Numbered from the stretch's first letter, positions 21,601-33,129 are shown. The stretch is 64,000 bases of DNA from Anaeromyces robustus (GCA_002104895.1 MCFG01000291.1:1-64000); one strand, 5' to 3'. Notes: generated from the letters alone by a model not told the origin. Program-made: numbers and translations.

Positions 21601-22854
21601 AAAATTTTCAAAATTTGTACGTACTTCTTCATTTGGTATATATACTTCTTTAGTATTACTATCATAGCCTAAGAAACCATAGTGTACAAACAAAGTTAAA
21701 ATATCATCATTATTATTAAATATTGTCATATCACTTTCAAAAGATGTTACATTTATTTTTATTCTTTTCGAATTAATTAATAAATTTATAATGTCTTTTA
21801 ATCCAAATAAATTTATTTGAATATTTTCAATAATTGATTCCATTGATGATAATTTATTCCAATAATTATCAATAGCTTTATTTTTAATTGCTTCTACAAC
21901 TGAATATGATGAATATATATTATACTTTTTTCCATATATATTGTCAATTAATTGGTATCCATTATACCAATTTTTAATATTATTTAAATTTAATTTTATA
22001 TCATTTTTATGTATTAACTCTTCATTATTTATTAATAATTTCTGGTTCAATGTTTTTCCATATGATCCATATGCTCCATCATCAAGTTTTATCTTTTTAC
22101 TTTTTTCATTATTTGTATTATAATGCATTTCACTACCAAATAATTTTTTCCATAATTCTTCAATTTCATTTTCATTGAAACCAAAATATTTTGCCATCCA
22201 TTCTGGAGATATCATTGAATAATTATCAGAGATTTTGTATTCTGATTCTAACATAGGTAAAATTCCTGTTATATATATTAAAGCTATAGTAGTATTATTT
22301 ATTAATGTTTTAAGAAAATTTTTATATTTTTCAATAGATTCTTTATCGAATGAATTATTTTGAAAAATATAATCCCATTCATCGATAATAAGAACAATTT
22401 TTTTATTAGTTTCATAATAAATATCATTTAATATTAGAGAAAAATTATTTTCATCTATAAATTCAAAATTTGATATATTTTTTTTTATTTCATTCAAGAT
22501 TAATTTTTTAATTTTTTTAAGTCCATTTTTAATATTTTCATCTGTGAAAAAATTAGCCATATTTAATTTGATTACATTAAATTTTCCTAAATACTTATCC
22601 CAATTTTCAGTTTTAGAAATTTTTTTGTCATCAAATATTGTTATTTTTTTATCTGTGTTACAGTAATAGGCTGTAAGCATGTTTACAGTATATGTTTTTC
22701 CAAAACCACTAGGACACGAAACACAAATAGCATTGTTATTAGTATCTATTAAATTATTCAGATGTAATATTAATTCTGTTTTATCGACATAAACATTGGA
22801 GTTTAAAAGTTTACTAAAATTTTCTTCACCAGGATTAAAATATATGTTTGACAT
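18637..22854 (-). CDS. Type-1 AAA-ATPase-like / PD-(D/E)XK protein, three NTPase units (1405 aa)
   Basis: Paralogue of 11800-14748 with one more NTPase unit. Unit 1 (about 1-432): YVDKTEL, SCPSGFGKT, IVLIIDEWDY. Unit 2 (about 433-843) and unit 3 (about 844-1254): each YYVDKTEL, DSRPRGFGKT, IVLIIDEYDY. Units 2 and 3 are almost identical over their first half and lie exactly 1233 bp (411 codons) apart in DNA, so the extra unit is a recent in-frame duplication. One nuclease-fold domain closes the protein (IIELKYEKDAE). As in the first copy, GKGYAVIAYVP lacks the expected aspartate. No introns. Start and 5' flank match the first gene. It is among the longest architectures I would expect for this family. 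Function unknown. Confidence 0.85.
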   Translation of the reverse strand: MSNIYFNPGEENFSKLLNSNVYVDKTELILHLNNLIDTNNNAICVSCPSGFGKTYTVNMLTAYYCNTDKKITIFDDKKISKTENWDKYLGKFNVIKLNMANFFTDENIKNGLKKIKKLILNEIKKNISNFEFIDENNFSLILNDIYYETNKKIVLIIDEWDYIFQNNSFDKESIEKYKNFLKTLINNTTIALIYITGILPMLESEYKISDNYSMISPEWMAKYFGFNENEIEELWKKLFGSEMHYNTNNEKSKKIKLDDGAYGSYGKTLNQKLLINNEELIHKNDIKLNLNNIKNWYNGYQLIDNIYGKKYNIYSSYSVVEAIKNKAIDNYWNKLSSMESIIENIQINLFGLKDIINLLINSKRIKINVTSFESDMTIFNNNDDILTLFVHYGFLGYDSNTKEVYIPNEEVRTNFENFIKSEKWEILNIKRHIFNPDDENFDNILNSEYYVDKTELILYLNKRVNTIKRFICDSRPRGFGKTITAEMVSAYYSFNEIRTTIFNNKKISKSENQNWDKYLGKFNVIKLNMMKFFGKGESIKDGLDKIKKGIIKEVKMVLPKFKFTDDNEIVEIFYDIENHTGRKIVLIIDEYDYVLRKSDKNNNIKQEDYLDYLKFLNILVSDESYLALVYMTGILPIKKSYDQSKLNNLYKYSMISPFRLAKYFGFLEDEVKELCTKFNIPVEQNDTYRNNNELLNDPEKEINFNIIKSWYGGYKLMDSEKRYDVYKPLSIIKAIENKTIDNYWDKSSSIESIIENIQINLFGLKDIINLLMNSKKIKINVTSFKSDMTIINNKDDILTLFVHYGFLGYDSNTKEVYIPNEEVRTNFENFIKSEKWEILNIKRHIFNPNEDLDNILNSEYYVDKTELILYLNKRVNTIKRFICDSRPRGFGKTITAEMVSAYYSFNEIRTTIFNNKKISKSENQNWDKYLGKFNVIKLNMMKFFGKGESIKDGLDKIKKGIIKEIKMVLPEFKFTDENEIVEIFYDIENHTGRKIVLIIDEYDYLLRKSDKYNNTKQEDYFDYLKHLTVLIKDKPYLALVYMTGILPIKKSYDQSELNNFNEYSMISPFGLAKYFGFLEDEVKELCTKFNIPVEQNDTYRNNNELLNDPEKEINFNIIKSWYGGYKLMDSEKRYDVYKPLSIINVIEDKTINNYWNMSSSMEKEPITECIEMDFFGLKEDIIRLIKENKKIKTNVRSFRNDMKNFEYKDDVLTMLVHFGYLGYDKITHEVFIPNKEMRQEFLNITKSKVWDDVSEKLTKSKMLLEKIWEENSEEVAKLIEEYHDNEESMDYNSEICLKYTLKNAFYVADQYYNCYDKFFSGKGYAVIAYVPININSNYPALIIELKYEKDAETVIKEIKKKNYNRQLSRYEDNMLLIGISYDNDAKSTNENSKHHTCIIEKFQKN

Positions 22855-23960
22855 ATTATTATTATTATTAAAAAAATTTTTTTTTTTTAATAATTGAAAA
22901 TAGAATAAAAAAAAAAAAAAAACGAATTTGTTGTCTTTTTATATAAATTTTTTTTTCTAACAAAACATTTTTTTTAATACTTTATTAAAAAAAATAATAA
23001 ATTTTTTTTAATATTTTATTTAATAAAGTATTAAAAAATAATAAATTTATTTTTTAATACTTTATTAAATAAAATAATAAATTTTTTTTTATTACTTTAT
23101 TTCTTTGTAAATTATAATATTTAATTTAAAAAAATTTTTAAACATTTAAAAAAATTGGAAATAATAAAATCTTTTTATTATGTTATATTCTCGTTATACA
23201 AATAAATTAAGTATAATTTATATATTAAAAGTAAAATCTCGTTGTATTGAATTGTTCTATTATATTCAATATATATACATAAAACTTCCTTTTTTTTTTA
23301 TCTTTGTAATTACAAAAAATAAAAAAAATATTCTAAAATATAATAAAATTTATTAAATCATATACTATTTTATAATTATTAATTATTATTATTTTTTTTT
23401 AAATAATATTTAAATTAATTTTTTATTCAAATTATTAAATCAATTTATTACTTTTCTTAAATTACTTTTTTTTTTTAAAATTTCTTTTATATATATATAT
23501 ATATATATATAAATTTATTTCATTAAATTTTATTTTTTATTTATTCTGTTTTCCTTTATCATGATTTTTTCCAATTTTTTAATAATAAAAATGAGTAATA
23601 TTTTAATTAAAATGACAATTTTTACTAAGTATTTATTTTAAGTTTATGATCAATTCTATTTCTTTTATTAATTTAGATTATATGATTTTATAATGATTTT
23701 ATATGGATGACATTAAATAATTTTACATAATTTTTTATAATACATTTAAAAGATAGCATTTTATTATTATTATTATTATTAAACCATTAAAATTAATATT
23801 TTAAAATTAATATTAAAAGTATTCACTACATTATATAATTTTACATAATATATTTTAAGATAGCATATTATAATTATTATTATTAAACCATTAAAATTGA
23901 TAATAAAATTAATATTAAATGAATTAATTACTTTAAATAATTTCACATAACTTTATATAA
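22855..23960. repeat. Upstream region U of the type-1 gene, copy 2
   Basis: Same order of landmarks as 14749-15990: aacgaatttgttgtc, the ttttttaatttaatt blocks, the word gttatattctcgttatac, tttatatatatatata, gtttatgatcaattct and atggatgacattaaataa. It lacks the tRNA-like insertion. No gene seen. Confidence 0.65.
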
Positions 23961-24059
23961 TGATATGAATATATATTATATATATATATTCATATCATTA
24001 TATATTTTTTTATTTATTTCAAATCTTAAAAATATATTATTTACTTTATTTTTATTATA

Positions 24060-24126
<67 letters not shown>

Positions 24127-24185
24127 TTATTATTATTATTATTATTATTACTGTTTTAATAATAATTGTTGTTGTTGTTGTAGTT
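23961..24185. repeat. AT palindrome and ATT/GTT microsatellite cluster
   Basis: gatatgaatatata.. and its complement form a palindrome at about 23962-23998. Three ATT runs separated by atata follow (24058-24148), then a short GTT run (24167-24181). The apparent open frame is low-complexity only. Confidence 0.7.
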
Positions 24186-24369
24186 GTTATTACAACTGAT
24201 TTTATCTTATTTATTAATTAAATTTAATTATTGACAGGTTTTGATGAACTTAGATATGATTTAAAAAAAATGGAATCAAAGAGGATTAATAATAGCTATA
24301 CTAGTATTACTTAAAAAAATTATTTTTACAATATTAATCATCATATCTTTATTAATTTTTTGTTTTTAT

Positions 24370-24870
24370 ACGATGCTTTAGTGATATGTCTTATTACATA
24401 TTCCACAGAAACCTGATTCCTCATAATTATCGGAATAACAGTCTGAATTAGAATCGCATTTCATTTGATTTTGCTTTTACAATTCATTCCTATATTTTTA
24501 TTATTAAGTATAACATCAGAACATAGATATGTAGGTTTATTCGCTATACATAAATTAGAATAAAATAAACTGGAAAAAGCAGTCACTATTTTTATTATAA
24601 AGCTTAGTTCTACATTTTTTTTTTGAGTCAACATTTATTTTATCGTAAGAACTTTAAATAAGTTTTCTCCCTTCTACTGTTAATATTTTATACTCATTTC
24701 GTAATTCATCTATGTCAATATTATATTTAGTAATATCAATATAAATTACATTTAGTATTTTCATCTTCTTTGCGTATATATGTTCCATGTGTAAAAATAT
24801 CTTCACTTTTAAAATAATTACAGAAAATACCAATTCATACAATCTTTACTATTATCAATATCCCATGAAA
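24370..24870 (-). pseudogene. Decayed cysteine-rich secreted-type protein
   Basis: The minus strand gives in order SWDIDNSKDCMNWYF, CNYFKSEDIFTHGTY, a middle stretch, LCIANKPTYLCSDVI, GMNCKSK, and then KCDSNSDCYSDNYEE to CGICNKTYH before a stop. The C..NSDC....CG.C spacing resembles the Cys-rich modules frequent in extracellular proteins of anaerobic fungi. Frames change between the pieces, so it is either a broken gene or the remains of a spliced one. Exact family not recognised. Confidence 0.35.
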
Positions 24871-24983
24871 TTTTCCTTTATTTTTTATATATAATGGATT
24901 ATTTAATGATAATTTTAAATAATAATAAAAATTGTGACAAATATTTTATTATTATTAATATTATTTTTATATTTATTAATATT

Positions 24984-24989
24984 ATTTTG

Positions 24990-25072
<83 letters not shown>

Positions 25073-25073
25073 T
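24984..25073. repeat. (TTTA)n microsatellite
   Basis: About 22 uninterrupted copies of ttta/tta-t, coding only for repeated LFIY-like residues in the shadow frame. Confidence 0.9.
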
Positions 25074-25995
25074 TGAATAATTTATTATAAGATTGAGAAT
25101 TTGGAATAAATTCACTATTCGAATTTTTTTATTTATTTATTTAAAGATACTATTGACTCTCCATTTCCTGATTAAATTTGTAGAAATGTAACGAATAAAA
25201 GAAAAAATAATTAATAAAAAATACAGAAAAAGTTTTATTATAATAAATGTTACACAATTATTTCTATTAATTGTTATTTAATAAAATATGTAATAAAGTG
25301 ACATGTATATTTATACTATAGTGACATGTATATTTATTCTATTATTATTACATTTTTTTTTAAAGATCATTACATTAGAAATTTGTACAAAAATAATATT
25401 ATATACATTAATTATCATTAAAAAAGAAATTATGGTTATAAATTTATTAACATTGAATTTTATGTTATGAATTTTGGATTTCTAATTAAAAAATAAATGA
25501 AATTAGTACTATGAATATATATGTATTTAATATAATTAAAATTTTATAATTTAGTATTTCTTTATATAAACTATAATTACTAAAAATATTTTTTTATTTA
25601 AAAAAAAATGTTCAACAATATTTAATATGTAATAGTAATAATGAATATATAATATAAATAAATAAATTACAATATAAAAAAATAATAATTATCCATAAAT
25701 TAATTAATAGTCATTTGTTTATATTATTATTTTTATTCTAATAGAATAAATAATAAATAATAGATATATAAATAAATTTATTATTAACATAATATTTTTT
25801 ATTTATATAATATTATATATTATTATTATATAATTATAATTATTATTACTATTACCTTTTTTAGATTTATATTTTTAATTAATAAAGATTTTTTTTTTAT
25901 TTTTGCTTTTTTATAAGTTTTTTTCTTGAACGCAATTAAAATTATATCAAAATATCTTTGTATATCAATATATTTATATAAAGATGTATTAATGA
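25074..25995. other. AT-rich non-coding stretch
   Basis: I see no gene. It contains a short direct repeat tagtgacatgtatatttat (two copies at about 25297-25340) and A/T runs. Confidence 0.5.
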
Positions 25996-26795
25996 GTAAT
26001 TTTTTTTAATTTGTGTAACAATTATTTTCCCTAATTCATCTTTTTCAATATTATTATTTACGAATCGGTCTTTTATGTGGTTAAATATTTTTTCAGAAGT
26101 TGTATTTAATATATTTCAATTACAAATAATTATTTTAAATATAAAATAATAAAATTTTATCAATGTTAATTTTTAGTGTACTCAATAAAATTATTTATAT
26201 GTAATTTCTATATCTTTATTACTGTTTAAAAATAACTCAAATAAATTTCAATATATGGGCATTTCTGAATTCTTAAATATTTTCTTCTGCTTTATTATAT
26301 TTATAATACTTTTAGATTCATTTTCAGATTCTATTTACGTAAGGGGAGAGATAGAATTACATATAATTCTATATCTACTTGATTTATTTTCATTTTAAGA
26401 AAATTCAGAATATTGACAAAAAAATATTATTAATAAAACTATTTAAGTTAATATTTACATATTTTTTACGAAATCTAAATTCTAATTCAAAATTTTTATT
26501 GATAGTATTAAAAATAAGATGATTTTTAAGGTTATTTTTTTATTTATAAGTATGGTTTAAAATATTGTATAAACTCTTTCTTACTTTATCAAAAATGAAT
26601 AATTTTTAAATAATATATACATATATAATTATAATTATATTATTTAATGTTATTTACAAAGAATCCACGTATTCTAAATTCTTCAATTCTTCAATATAAT
26701 TTTTAAATTCACTAATTTTAATATTTTATAAAATATGTTTAATATTTATTTTATTTTAATATTAATATATATATAAATATTATATCAATTTAATT
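25996..26795 (-). pseudogene. Decayed coding remnants, unknown family
   Basis: Several protein-like pieces occur on the minus strand in changing frames: TTSEKIFNHIKDRFVNNN followed by IEKDELGKIIVTQI (26110-26010), FKNSEMPIY.. (about 26270), and KISEFKNYIEELKNLEYVDS ending in a stop near 26657. Codon use is ordinary for this genome. I do not recognise the family. These pieces and the exon-like frame at 26796-26975 may derive from one gene. Confidence 0.25.
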
Positions 26796-26975
26796 TTACA
26801 TTCCAACAACATAGCTTTTGTTATTTATTATTTTGTATTTAATTCCATTGGTTTGAAAACAATTTTTAAAATATTGCTTAATCAAGAGGTTTTCTTCGTT
26901 TAAGAATTCTTTTGTATTTTTTCCTTTTAATTTATTAAATGCATTTTCCAAAATTTGACAATCACCTTTAGCTTT
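26796..26975 (-). pseudogene. Orphan exon-like frame (59 aa to stop)
   Basis: The minus-strand frame begins right after an AG acceptor-like site (aatattag|AAAGC) and runs 59 codons, KAKGDCQILENAFNKLKG to INNKSYVVGM, then TAA. It has no ATG start and no convincing upstream exon. It could be a last exon of a host gene whose 5' part has decayed. No family recognised. Confidence 0.3.
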
Positions 26976-27537
26976 CTAATATTTGAATTAATTACTCTGA
27001 AATGTAAATAAATTATTTTTAAGTGAATTCTAATCTAATCATTTTTATTTCTGTTAACAAATTTTTTTTAATTTAAAGTTAATTTATATGTTACACAGAT
27101 AAAAATATATAGAAACTATGAATTTTTTATAAATAAATAAAAATAAAAAATAAAAAAAAAATTATTACGAAAAACTGAATAATTTTGTTTTTTTATTATT
27201 AATTATGTTTATATTATATTATATTATATTATATTATTATATTATATCATTTATATTCATTTTATTATAATAAATAAAAAATTTAATTAAAATAAAAAAA
27301 AAAAAAATAAGATACATATATTAAAATTAAAATATAATATAAACAAGTATAGTAAAGTATTTTAAGTTATATTATTTAAAAAAATATTATAACTAAAATT
27401 TAATTTATTAAAGTGTGGATATATGTTTCAGATACAAAAAAAAAAAAAGAAAAAAATGATAATAAATTTAACACAAATGAAAATGAATATATATAAATTT
27501 ATAATTATTAATTATTACTAATTTTGACTTATTTTTT
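26976..27537. other. AT-rich non-coding stretch
   Basis: Only A/T runs and a tatat array (27210-27245). Nothing coding is seen on either strand. Confidence 0.5.
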
Positions 27538-27538
27538 G

Positions 27539-27612
<74 letters not shown>
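27538..27612. repeat. (ATT)n microsatellite
   Basis: About 25 uninterrupted ATT units. Confidence 0.9.
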
Positions 27613-27613
<1 letters not shown>

Positions 27614-28582
27614 AAATTAATATATTTTATTATTAAAAATATATTATATGAATATTTTTTTATAATTAAGAAAATTATATTTATTGCCAAAATATCACAA
27701 GTTTTTTTTTTTTTTTTAATTAAGAAAATTATATTTATTGCCAAAATATCACAAATTTTAGATAATAATATACTTTTTTTTATAAAAAAAAATCTTTTCT
27801 ACTTTTTCCATTTATTATAATCATATATAATTAATAATAAATAATAATTTTATTTTATTATAAATTTGTTTTATTAAATTAAGCTTTATATTTTTTTAAA
27901 ATATATAAAATAATCTTTATTATTAACTATTTATTTTAATAATCTAAAGTTAACTATATACTAATTAATAAAAGCAGGAAAAAATATTATTGTTCATAAA
28001 ATATTTCACCTATTTATACATCTTTTACTAAAAAAGATATAAAATATGAACATTTTTGCTATAATTCACCTGATTTAATAGTTATTTGAAAATTCTGTTC
28101 AAGATATATTACAAATCAAAATTTCAGATGAGGAAAATGTTATGCTGTTACTCTATACATAAAGTGTCAACAATGATAATTTGATTATTAGATATTATCA
28201 ATATTATTAATTTTAATAAATTTACAATATTTTATAATATTCTTAATATATTTATTAATAGTATTTACTAATTTTTACTTGTAATTATGCTTATAATAAT
28301 AATAATCTTGAATTAATTATTGATTAATTAGTATATACATTATTACAATTGTATTATTATAAAATATGATTATTATTTATAATATATAAAATTTGTCGTA
28401 TTTATATTTATGGTATATAAAATTACCTATCTTTTATATAATAAATACTTAATATAAATGCTTGTTTGTATTTAGATTTAAAATTAATGTTATTTTTTTT
28501 TTTTAAAATTACTATTATTTAATAGTAATTTAAAAATACAAATTTTTAATTTTAATAATATTTTTTTATTTAATAGTAATTT
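27613..28582. other. AT-rich stretch with a 55-bp direct repeat and a short coding relic
   Basis: taattaagaaaattatattt...ccaaaatatcacaa occurs twice in tandem (about 27663-27702 and 27717-27756), separated by a T run. At 28005-28160 the plus strand reads SPIYTSFTKKDIKYEHFCYN and further Cys-containing pieces interrupted by stops, a probable small pseudogene. Confidence 0.35.
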
Positions 28583-29103
28583 AAAAATAGGAAAACTAAA
28601 ACCAATTCTTTTTATATGTATAAAGAAGAAATTAATATATTATTTTTCTATTACAAGCATGAATATTATTTTATTTCATTAAAATAAAATAATAGAACAA
28701 TCATAAATATAAAAAAAATATTATATAACAAAATAAATAAACATATAAATAAAAACAAAAATAAATATTATGATTTTAATAATTAAAAAATAATATGATA
28801 CTACATAATATAAAAAAAGGGTTTAAATGAGTTTTTGAATAGTCAAGTAATTAAATAAATAAAGTAATAAAGTAAAACATTTAATGAATTATATTGGGTA
28901 AAACAAATTAAATGGCAAATAAATAACTAATACAAATAAATAGCTAATACAATTATAAATTATAGTTTTTATTTATAATTATTGTCATTATTTATTTTAA
29001 GATAATAAAAGTCTTTATATTATTAAAATAAATTTCTTTTACTATAAACAATTAAAAAAAAATAATATAGTAATGTAGTAGAAATTATAGTCAATAATAC
29101 AAT

Positions 29104-30631
29104 TCATTTAATATATATGTTTTTTTTTATTTTTATTTTATTTTTTTTTTTTATTTTTTTTTCATAAAATAAAATATTTAAAAAAATTAAAAAACTCTTT
29201 TTTTTTTTTAACTTCATTATTATAATAATATAATTAATTAATTAATAATAGTGAACATTAAACTTTTATACTACAAAAAATAAAAACAAATTTGTGTAAC
29301 TATTTTTATACGAATTATATTTTATTCATAAAATATAATAATGTTTATTAGTATTATTATAGGAAAATTAATTAATTAATTTTAAATTTAATGAAAAGAT
29401 GCATGCATGCACATTAAGAATATCGGATTAATATCTCCCATTTCTTTTTTCATTTTTTTTCAATTTATTTTTTTTTTTTTTGTTTTTTTTGTTTTTTTGA
29501 ATTAAAAGTTCTTTTTTACTTAGTTTGGAATTAATTAAATTTTAATTATAATAAAATAAAAATTTTAATTAATAATTAAATATTTTTTTTTTTTTAAATT
29601 TTTAAATTAAAAGAAAATTTCAAATATTAATTTTATTTTTTTTTATTTATTTATTTTCTTTTTCTTTTTAATATGTTTATGTTTGTTATTAAATATGGAT
29701 TATTTTGTAAAATTAATAAATAATTATTTATTTTTATTAATTAGTCATGATAAATATGTAAATATAAAAAAATATAAATATGTAAATATATAAATAATTA
29801 TTTATTTATTTATTTATTCTAATAAAATATTCTATTAAAAGTATTATTAATAAAACATATCTAAATTTTATATATAAAATTTGTACTATTGATGGAAAAA
29901 AAAAAGCTAAAAAAAAAAAAAGGAAAAGAAAAAATATTAGTGAAAGTAAATGAGAAAATTATAAATTTTTGGAATGATTTTTTACCTAAATTATCTAGGA
30001 AATAGATTACATAAATATAGAAAAAGTTTGTTTATAATAAAGTATTAATTAAATATTTATTTTTTAATACACTTAACAATACTATTAATTTATTAAAATT
30101 TATCCTATAAATAATAAGTATTAAAAAATATATTTTCTCGATATTTGGTCCAACAATAACTATGCTTGTTGATAATGGATGTCTTAACATCCAAAATCTC
30201 TCTGCTCCTCTTATAAACCTATTCAATTTTTCCTCAAGAATAATATTATATATTCAAAAGGAATAATACATAATATAAATTAATATATTTATAATATAAA
30301 ATAATATAAAATAATATAATATAATATAAAATAATATAATAAAATATAATATATTAATATAATATAATATAATATAATATAATATAATATAATATAATAT
30401 AATATAATATAATATAATATAATATAATATAATATAATATAATATAATATAATAAAAATGTAATAATAATATTTTAAGACATAAATTATTAATATAAAAC
30501 TATATCTGTTGAACTATAAAAAAAAACTTTTTTCTTTAAATTAAAAAAAAAAAACTTTTTTCTTTAAATTAAAAAAAAAAAAAAAAAAGAATTAAATAAA
30601 TAAATAAATATTTTGTTGAACCATAAACAAA
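29104..30631. other. 5' flank of the first membrane-protein gene
   Basis: AT-rich, with poly-T runs and a (ATAAT)n array at about 30300-30452. A slightly GC-richer patch at 30135-30232 has short open frames on both strands and is unique to this copy. No separate gene can be supported. The stretch 29430-30110 is conserved with copy 2 (35330-36020). Confidence 0.45.
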
Positions 30632-31874
30632 ATGAGTTCAAAAATTAGAAATCATTCAAAAAATGATATAAATGCAATTGTTTATTCAACTTTTATGATT
30701 GTAAGTAATAAGAAAAATAAAATAAAAATAAAATAAAATAAAATAAAATAATGAAAATAATAAATAATTTATCTATATGTTTTTTATTTATTTGTATGTA
30801 CTTTTTATTTTAATAGATATGGTTTCTAATAGTTTCTATTTTAGCTAAATATTTTGGTATTCTACCAATTATTAATAGTACAATATGGGGAACTTCAATT
30901 ATAGGTGTATTATTACTTGTAAAAACTATTATTGGCATTTATTATGTAAATAAAAAAGAAAAAAAATTTACTATTTTAATAAAATATATTTAAATGTATA
31001 TATATATATATAAATATTTATACTAATATATTTTTATATTAATATAGAGGAATCTGTTTTATATAACGGATTTTAAAACATTTCTTTCCACTTGGATATT
31101 ACAAGCTTGTGGTTATGGATTTACATTTTTTAATATTATCAACTTTATTTATATTTGGAATGAGAAAACCCTTGATAAATTTAGAAAAATTACTGATAAA
31201 AATATTGAAAATTATTCTAATGAGGAATTAAAAAAAATTATAATATTGAATTCTTCTATAATGGTTATAACTGGAATTTTATATATTATAATTCTTGTGA
31301 GTTGTTAAACTTTACAAATTATATATCATAATATTATTTAGTAACTGATAAAATACATTATATTCTATTTAATGAATAATAAAATACATTATACTTTTAT
31401 TACTCCAATTTTAATTAATTTTATCTTATTATGTATTTTATATATATATATATATATTTATTATTATTATTAATTTGTTTCCACAGAAAATTTTCACCAG
31501 TAATTATGATAAATATTTAGATAATGTTAATTCAGATAATAACTATAGAAAATATTCATGGGATGAAAAGAAAGCAACAAATACTTCAAATAAAATGATT
31601 GTAAGTGATAAAAATATATAAAAAAATCAATAAATAAATCAATAAATCAATTAATAAATTAATATATATTAAACAAATATATAATTTTTCATATTTAATA
31701 GTGGTGGTTACTTTTTATTTCAACTGAAATTATATTTTTTGTTTATATAACAAGAAAATATATTAATGGCATTCATAGTTTTATTATTTTTAATTCTATC
31801 TATGGTATTATATCACTTTTATTAGTAAATATTGGTATTCATAAAGTAAGTAAAAGAAAAAAATACGAATATTT

Positions 31875-31937
<63 letters not shown>

Positions 31938-31942
31938 TTTTT

Positions 31943-31977
<35 letters not shown>

Positions 31978-32491
31978 TTATTATTTAATTATTTGTTAAT
32001 TTTATTAATTGAATAATTAATTATATTAAATGTAAAATAAACTTTTATAAAAATGCTTTTATAGAGAAATATATCTTTAATAAAGAATTATAAAAAAATT
32101 CCTTGGAACCAAAGCTTAATAGGTGCATATATTCTATGTATGATTTTATATATAATTAAATTCTTATTTGGTAAAAATGAAATAGTTGATAAAAAGTTCA
32201 ATAATGATTATTTAGAAAAAGAATTAACAACTGAAGTAATAATGATTTTTAGAGTACTTTCAAATATTTTAGGTATTATTCATCTCTATTTCTTGGTAAG
32301 TTATTTAATTTTTAAAATTCCTTTTATATATATTAAAAATTAAAAAATTAAAAAAAATCAATATTTTTAATATTTATTATTATTTAAAAAATATTTTTTA
32401 TTTATTATTTATTCAACTGTAGAAAAAATTCCCTTCACATCTAGATAAATGTACAAATAATATTGTGGAAAAAATTATCTGTAATCCTTGA
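30632..32491 (+). CDS. Multi-pass membrane protein, seven exons (334 aa)
   Basis: Exons: 30632-30700, 30817-30945, 31048-31296, 31487-31600, 31702-31845, 32065-32295 and 32423-32491. Every intron starts GTAAGT/GTAAAT/GTGAGT, ends AG and is phase 0. The start (MSSKIRNHSKND) is conserved in the paralogue. About eight hydrophobic segments are visible: about 14-36, 43-64, 78-105, 130-149, 188-204, 212-233, 253-270, 292-312. A hydrophilic, Asn/Lys-rich loop follows the fourth (NVNSDNNYRKYSWDEKKA). The N-terminus is short and polar and the C-terminus ends with a KKFPSHLDKC type tail. No signal peptide or enzyme motif is visible, and I do not recognise the family. The intron structure could suit a lineage-specific GPCR- or TMEM-like family, but that is a guess. 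The intron before exon 6 is filled with TTTA repeats. Confidence 0.75.
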
Positions 32492-33086
32492 TATTTTTTT
32501 TTTGAAAGTTATTTTTATTAATTTTTTATATTATAAACAAAAAATATAAATAGTTATTAAAAATAAAAATAAAAATAAAAAGTAAAAATAAAAAAAAAAA
32601 AAAAAATAGAAATAAAAAAAAAAAAAAAAAAAAAGATAAAAAAAGATAAAATAAATAAATAAAAAATAAAAACAAAAATAAAATTAAAAAAGATAATAAA
32701 AAATACATATGAATAAATAATAATAAAAAATGAATAAAAAAAGAAAAAAATAATAATAAAAAATAAATAAAACTAAAAAAACATAACAAAAAAAAAATAA
32801 ATAAAAATAAAAATAAAATTAAAATTAAAAAAGATAAAAAAAAATATGAATAAAAAGAAAAAATAATAATAAAAATAAAATTAAGATAAAAAAAATACAT
32901 ATAAATAAAAAAAAAAGAAAAAATAATAATAAAAAATAAATAAAAATAAAAAAAAAAAAAATAAAAACAAAGTATGTTGTCATTGCTTCTAAAATAAATA
33001 TTTTCTTTTAAATGAATAGTATTATACAAGGTACGTGATGATTTAGTAATACTTAAAATCATTGATGATCTCATCCAACGTTTAAG
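32492..33086. other. A-rich low-complexity 3' flank of membrane gene 1
   Basis: 32560-32990 consists of aaaaat/aaaata words. The long open frame on the minus strand here is a low-complexity artefact. Beyond it (33000-33160) is a remnant also present at 38240-38460. Confidence 0.6.
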
Positions 33087-33129
33087 TGTCTTTTTGGTAA
33101 TAGCTTTAACAAATAGTTTATAATTAATC
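33087..33129 (-). repeat. 43-bp segment inverted relative to the paralogous copy
   Basis: It reads tgtctttttggtaatagctt...aattaatc here. The exact same segment (a few substitutions) is reversed at 38312-38354 (gattaattataaac...aaaaagaca), while the flanks on both sides keep direct orientation. It encodes INYKLLVKATTKKT-like residues when read in the 38-kb orientation. Confidence 0.65.

Noticed and set aside
30032-30226. 64-aa minus-strand frame in a GC-richer patch upstream of membrane gene 1
   Set aside because: Open on both strands, absent from the duplicate copy, no motif.
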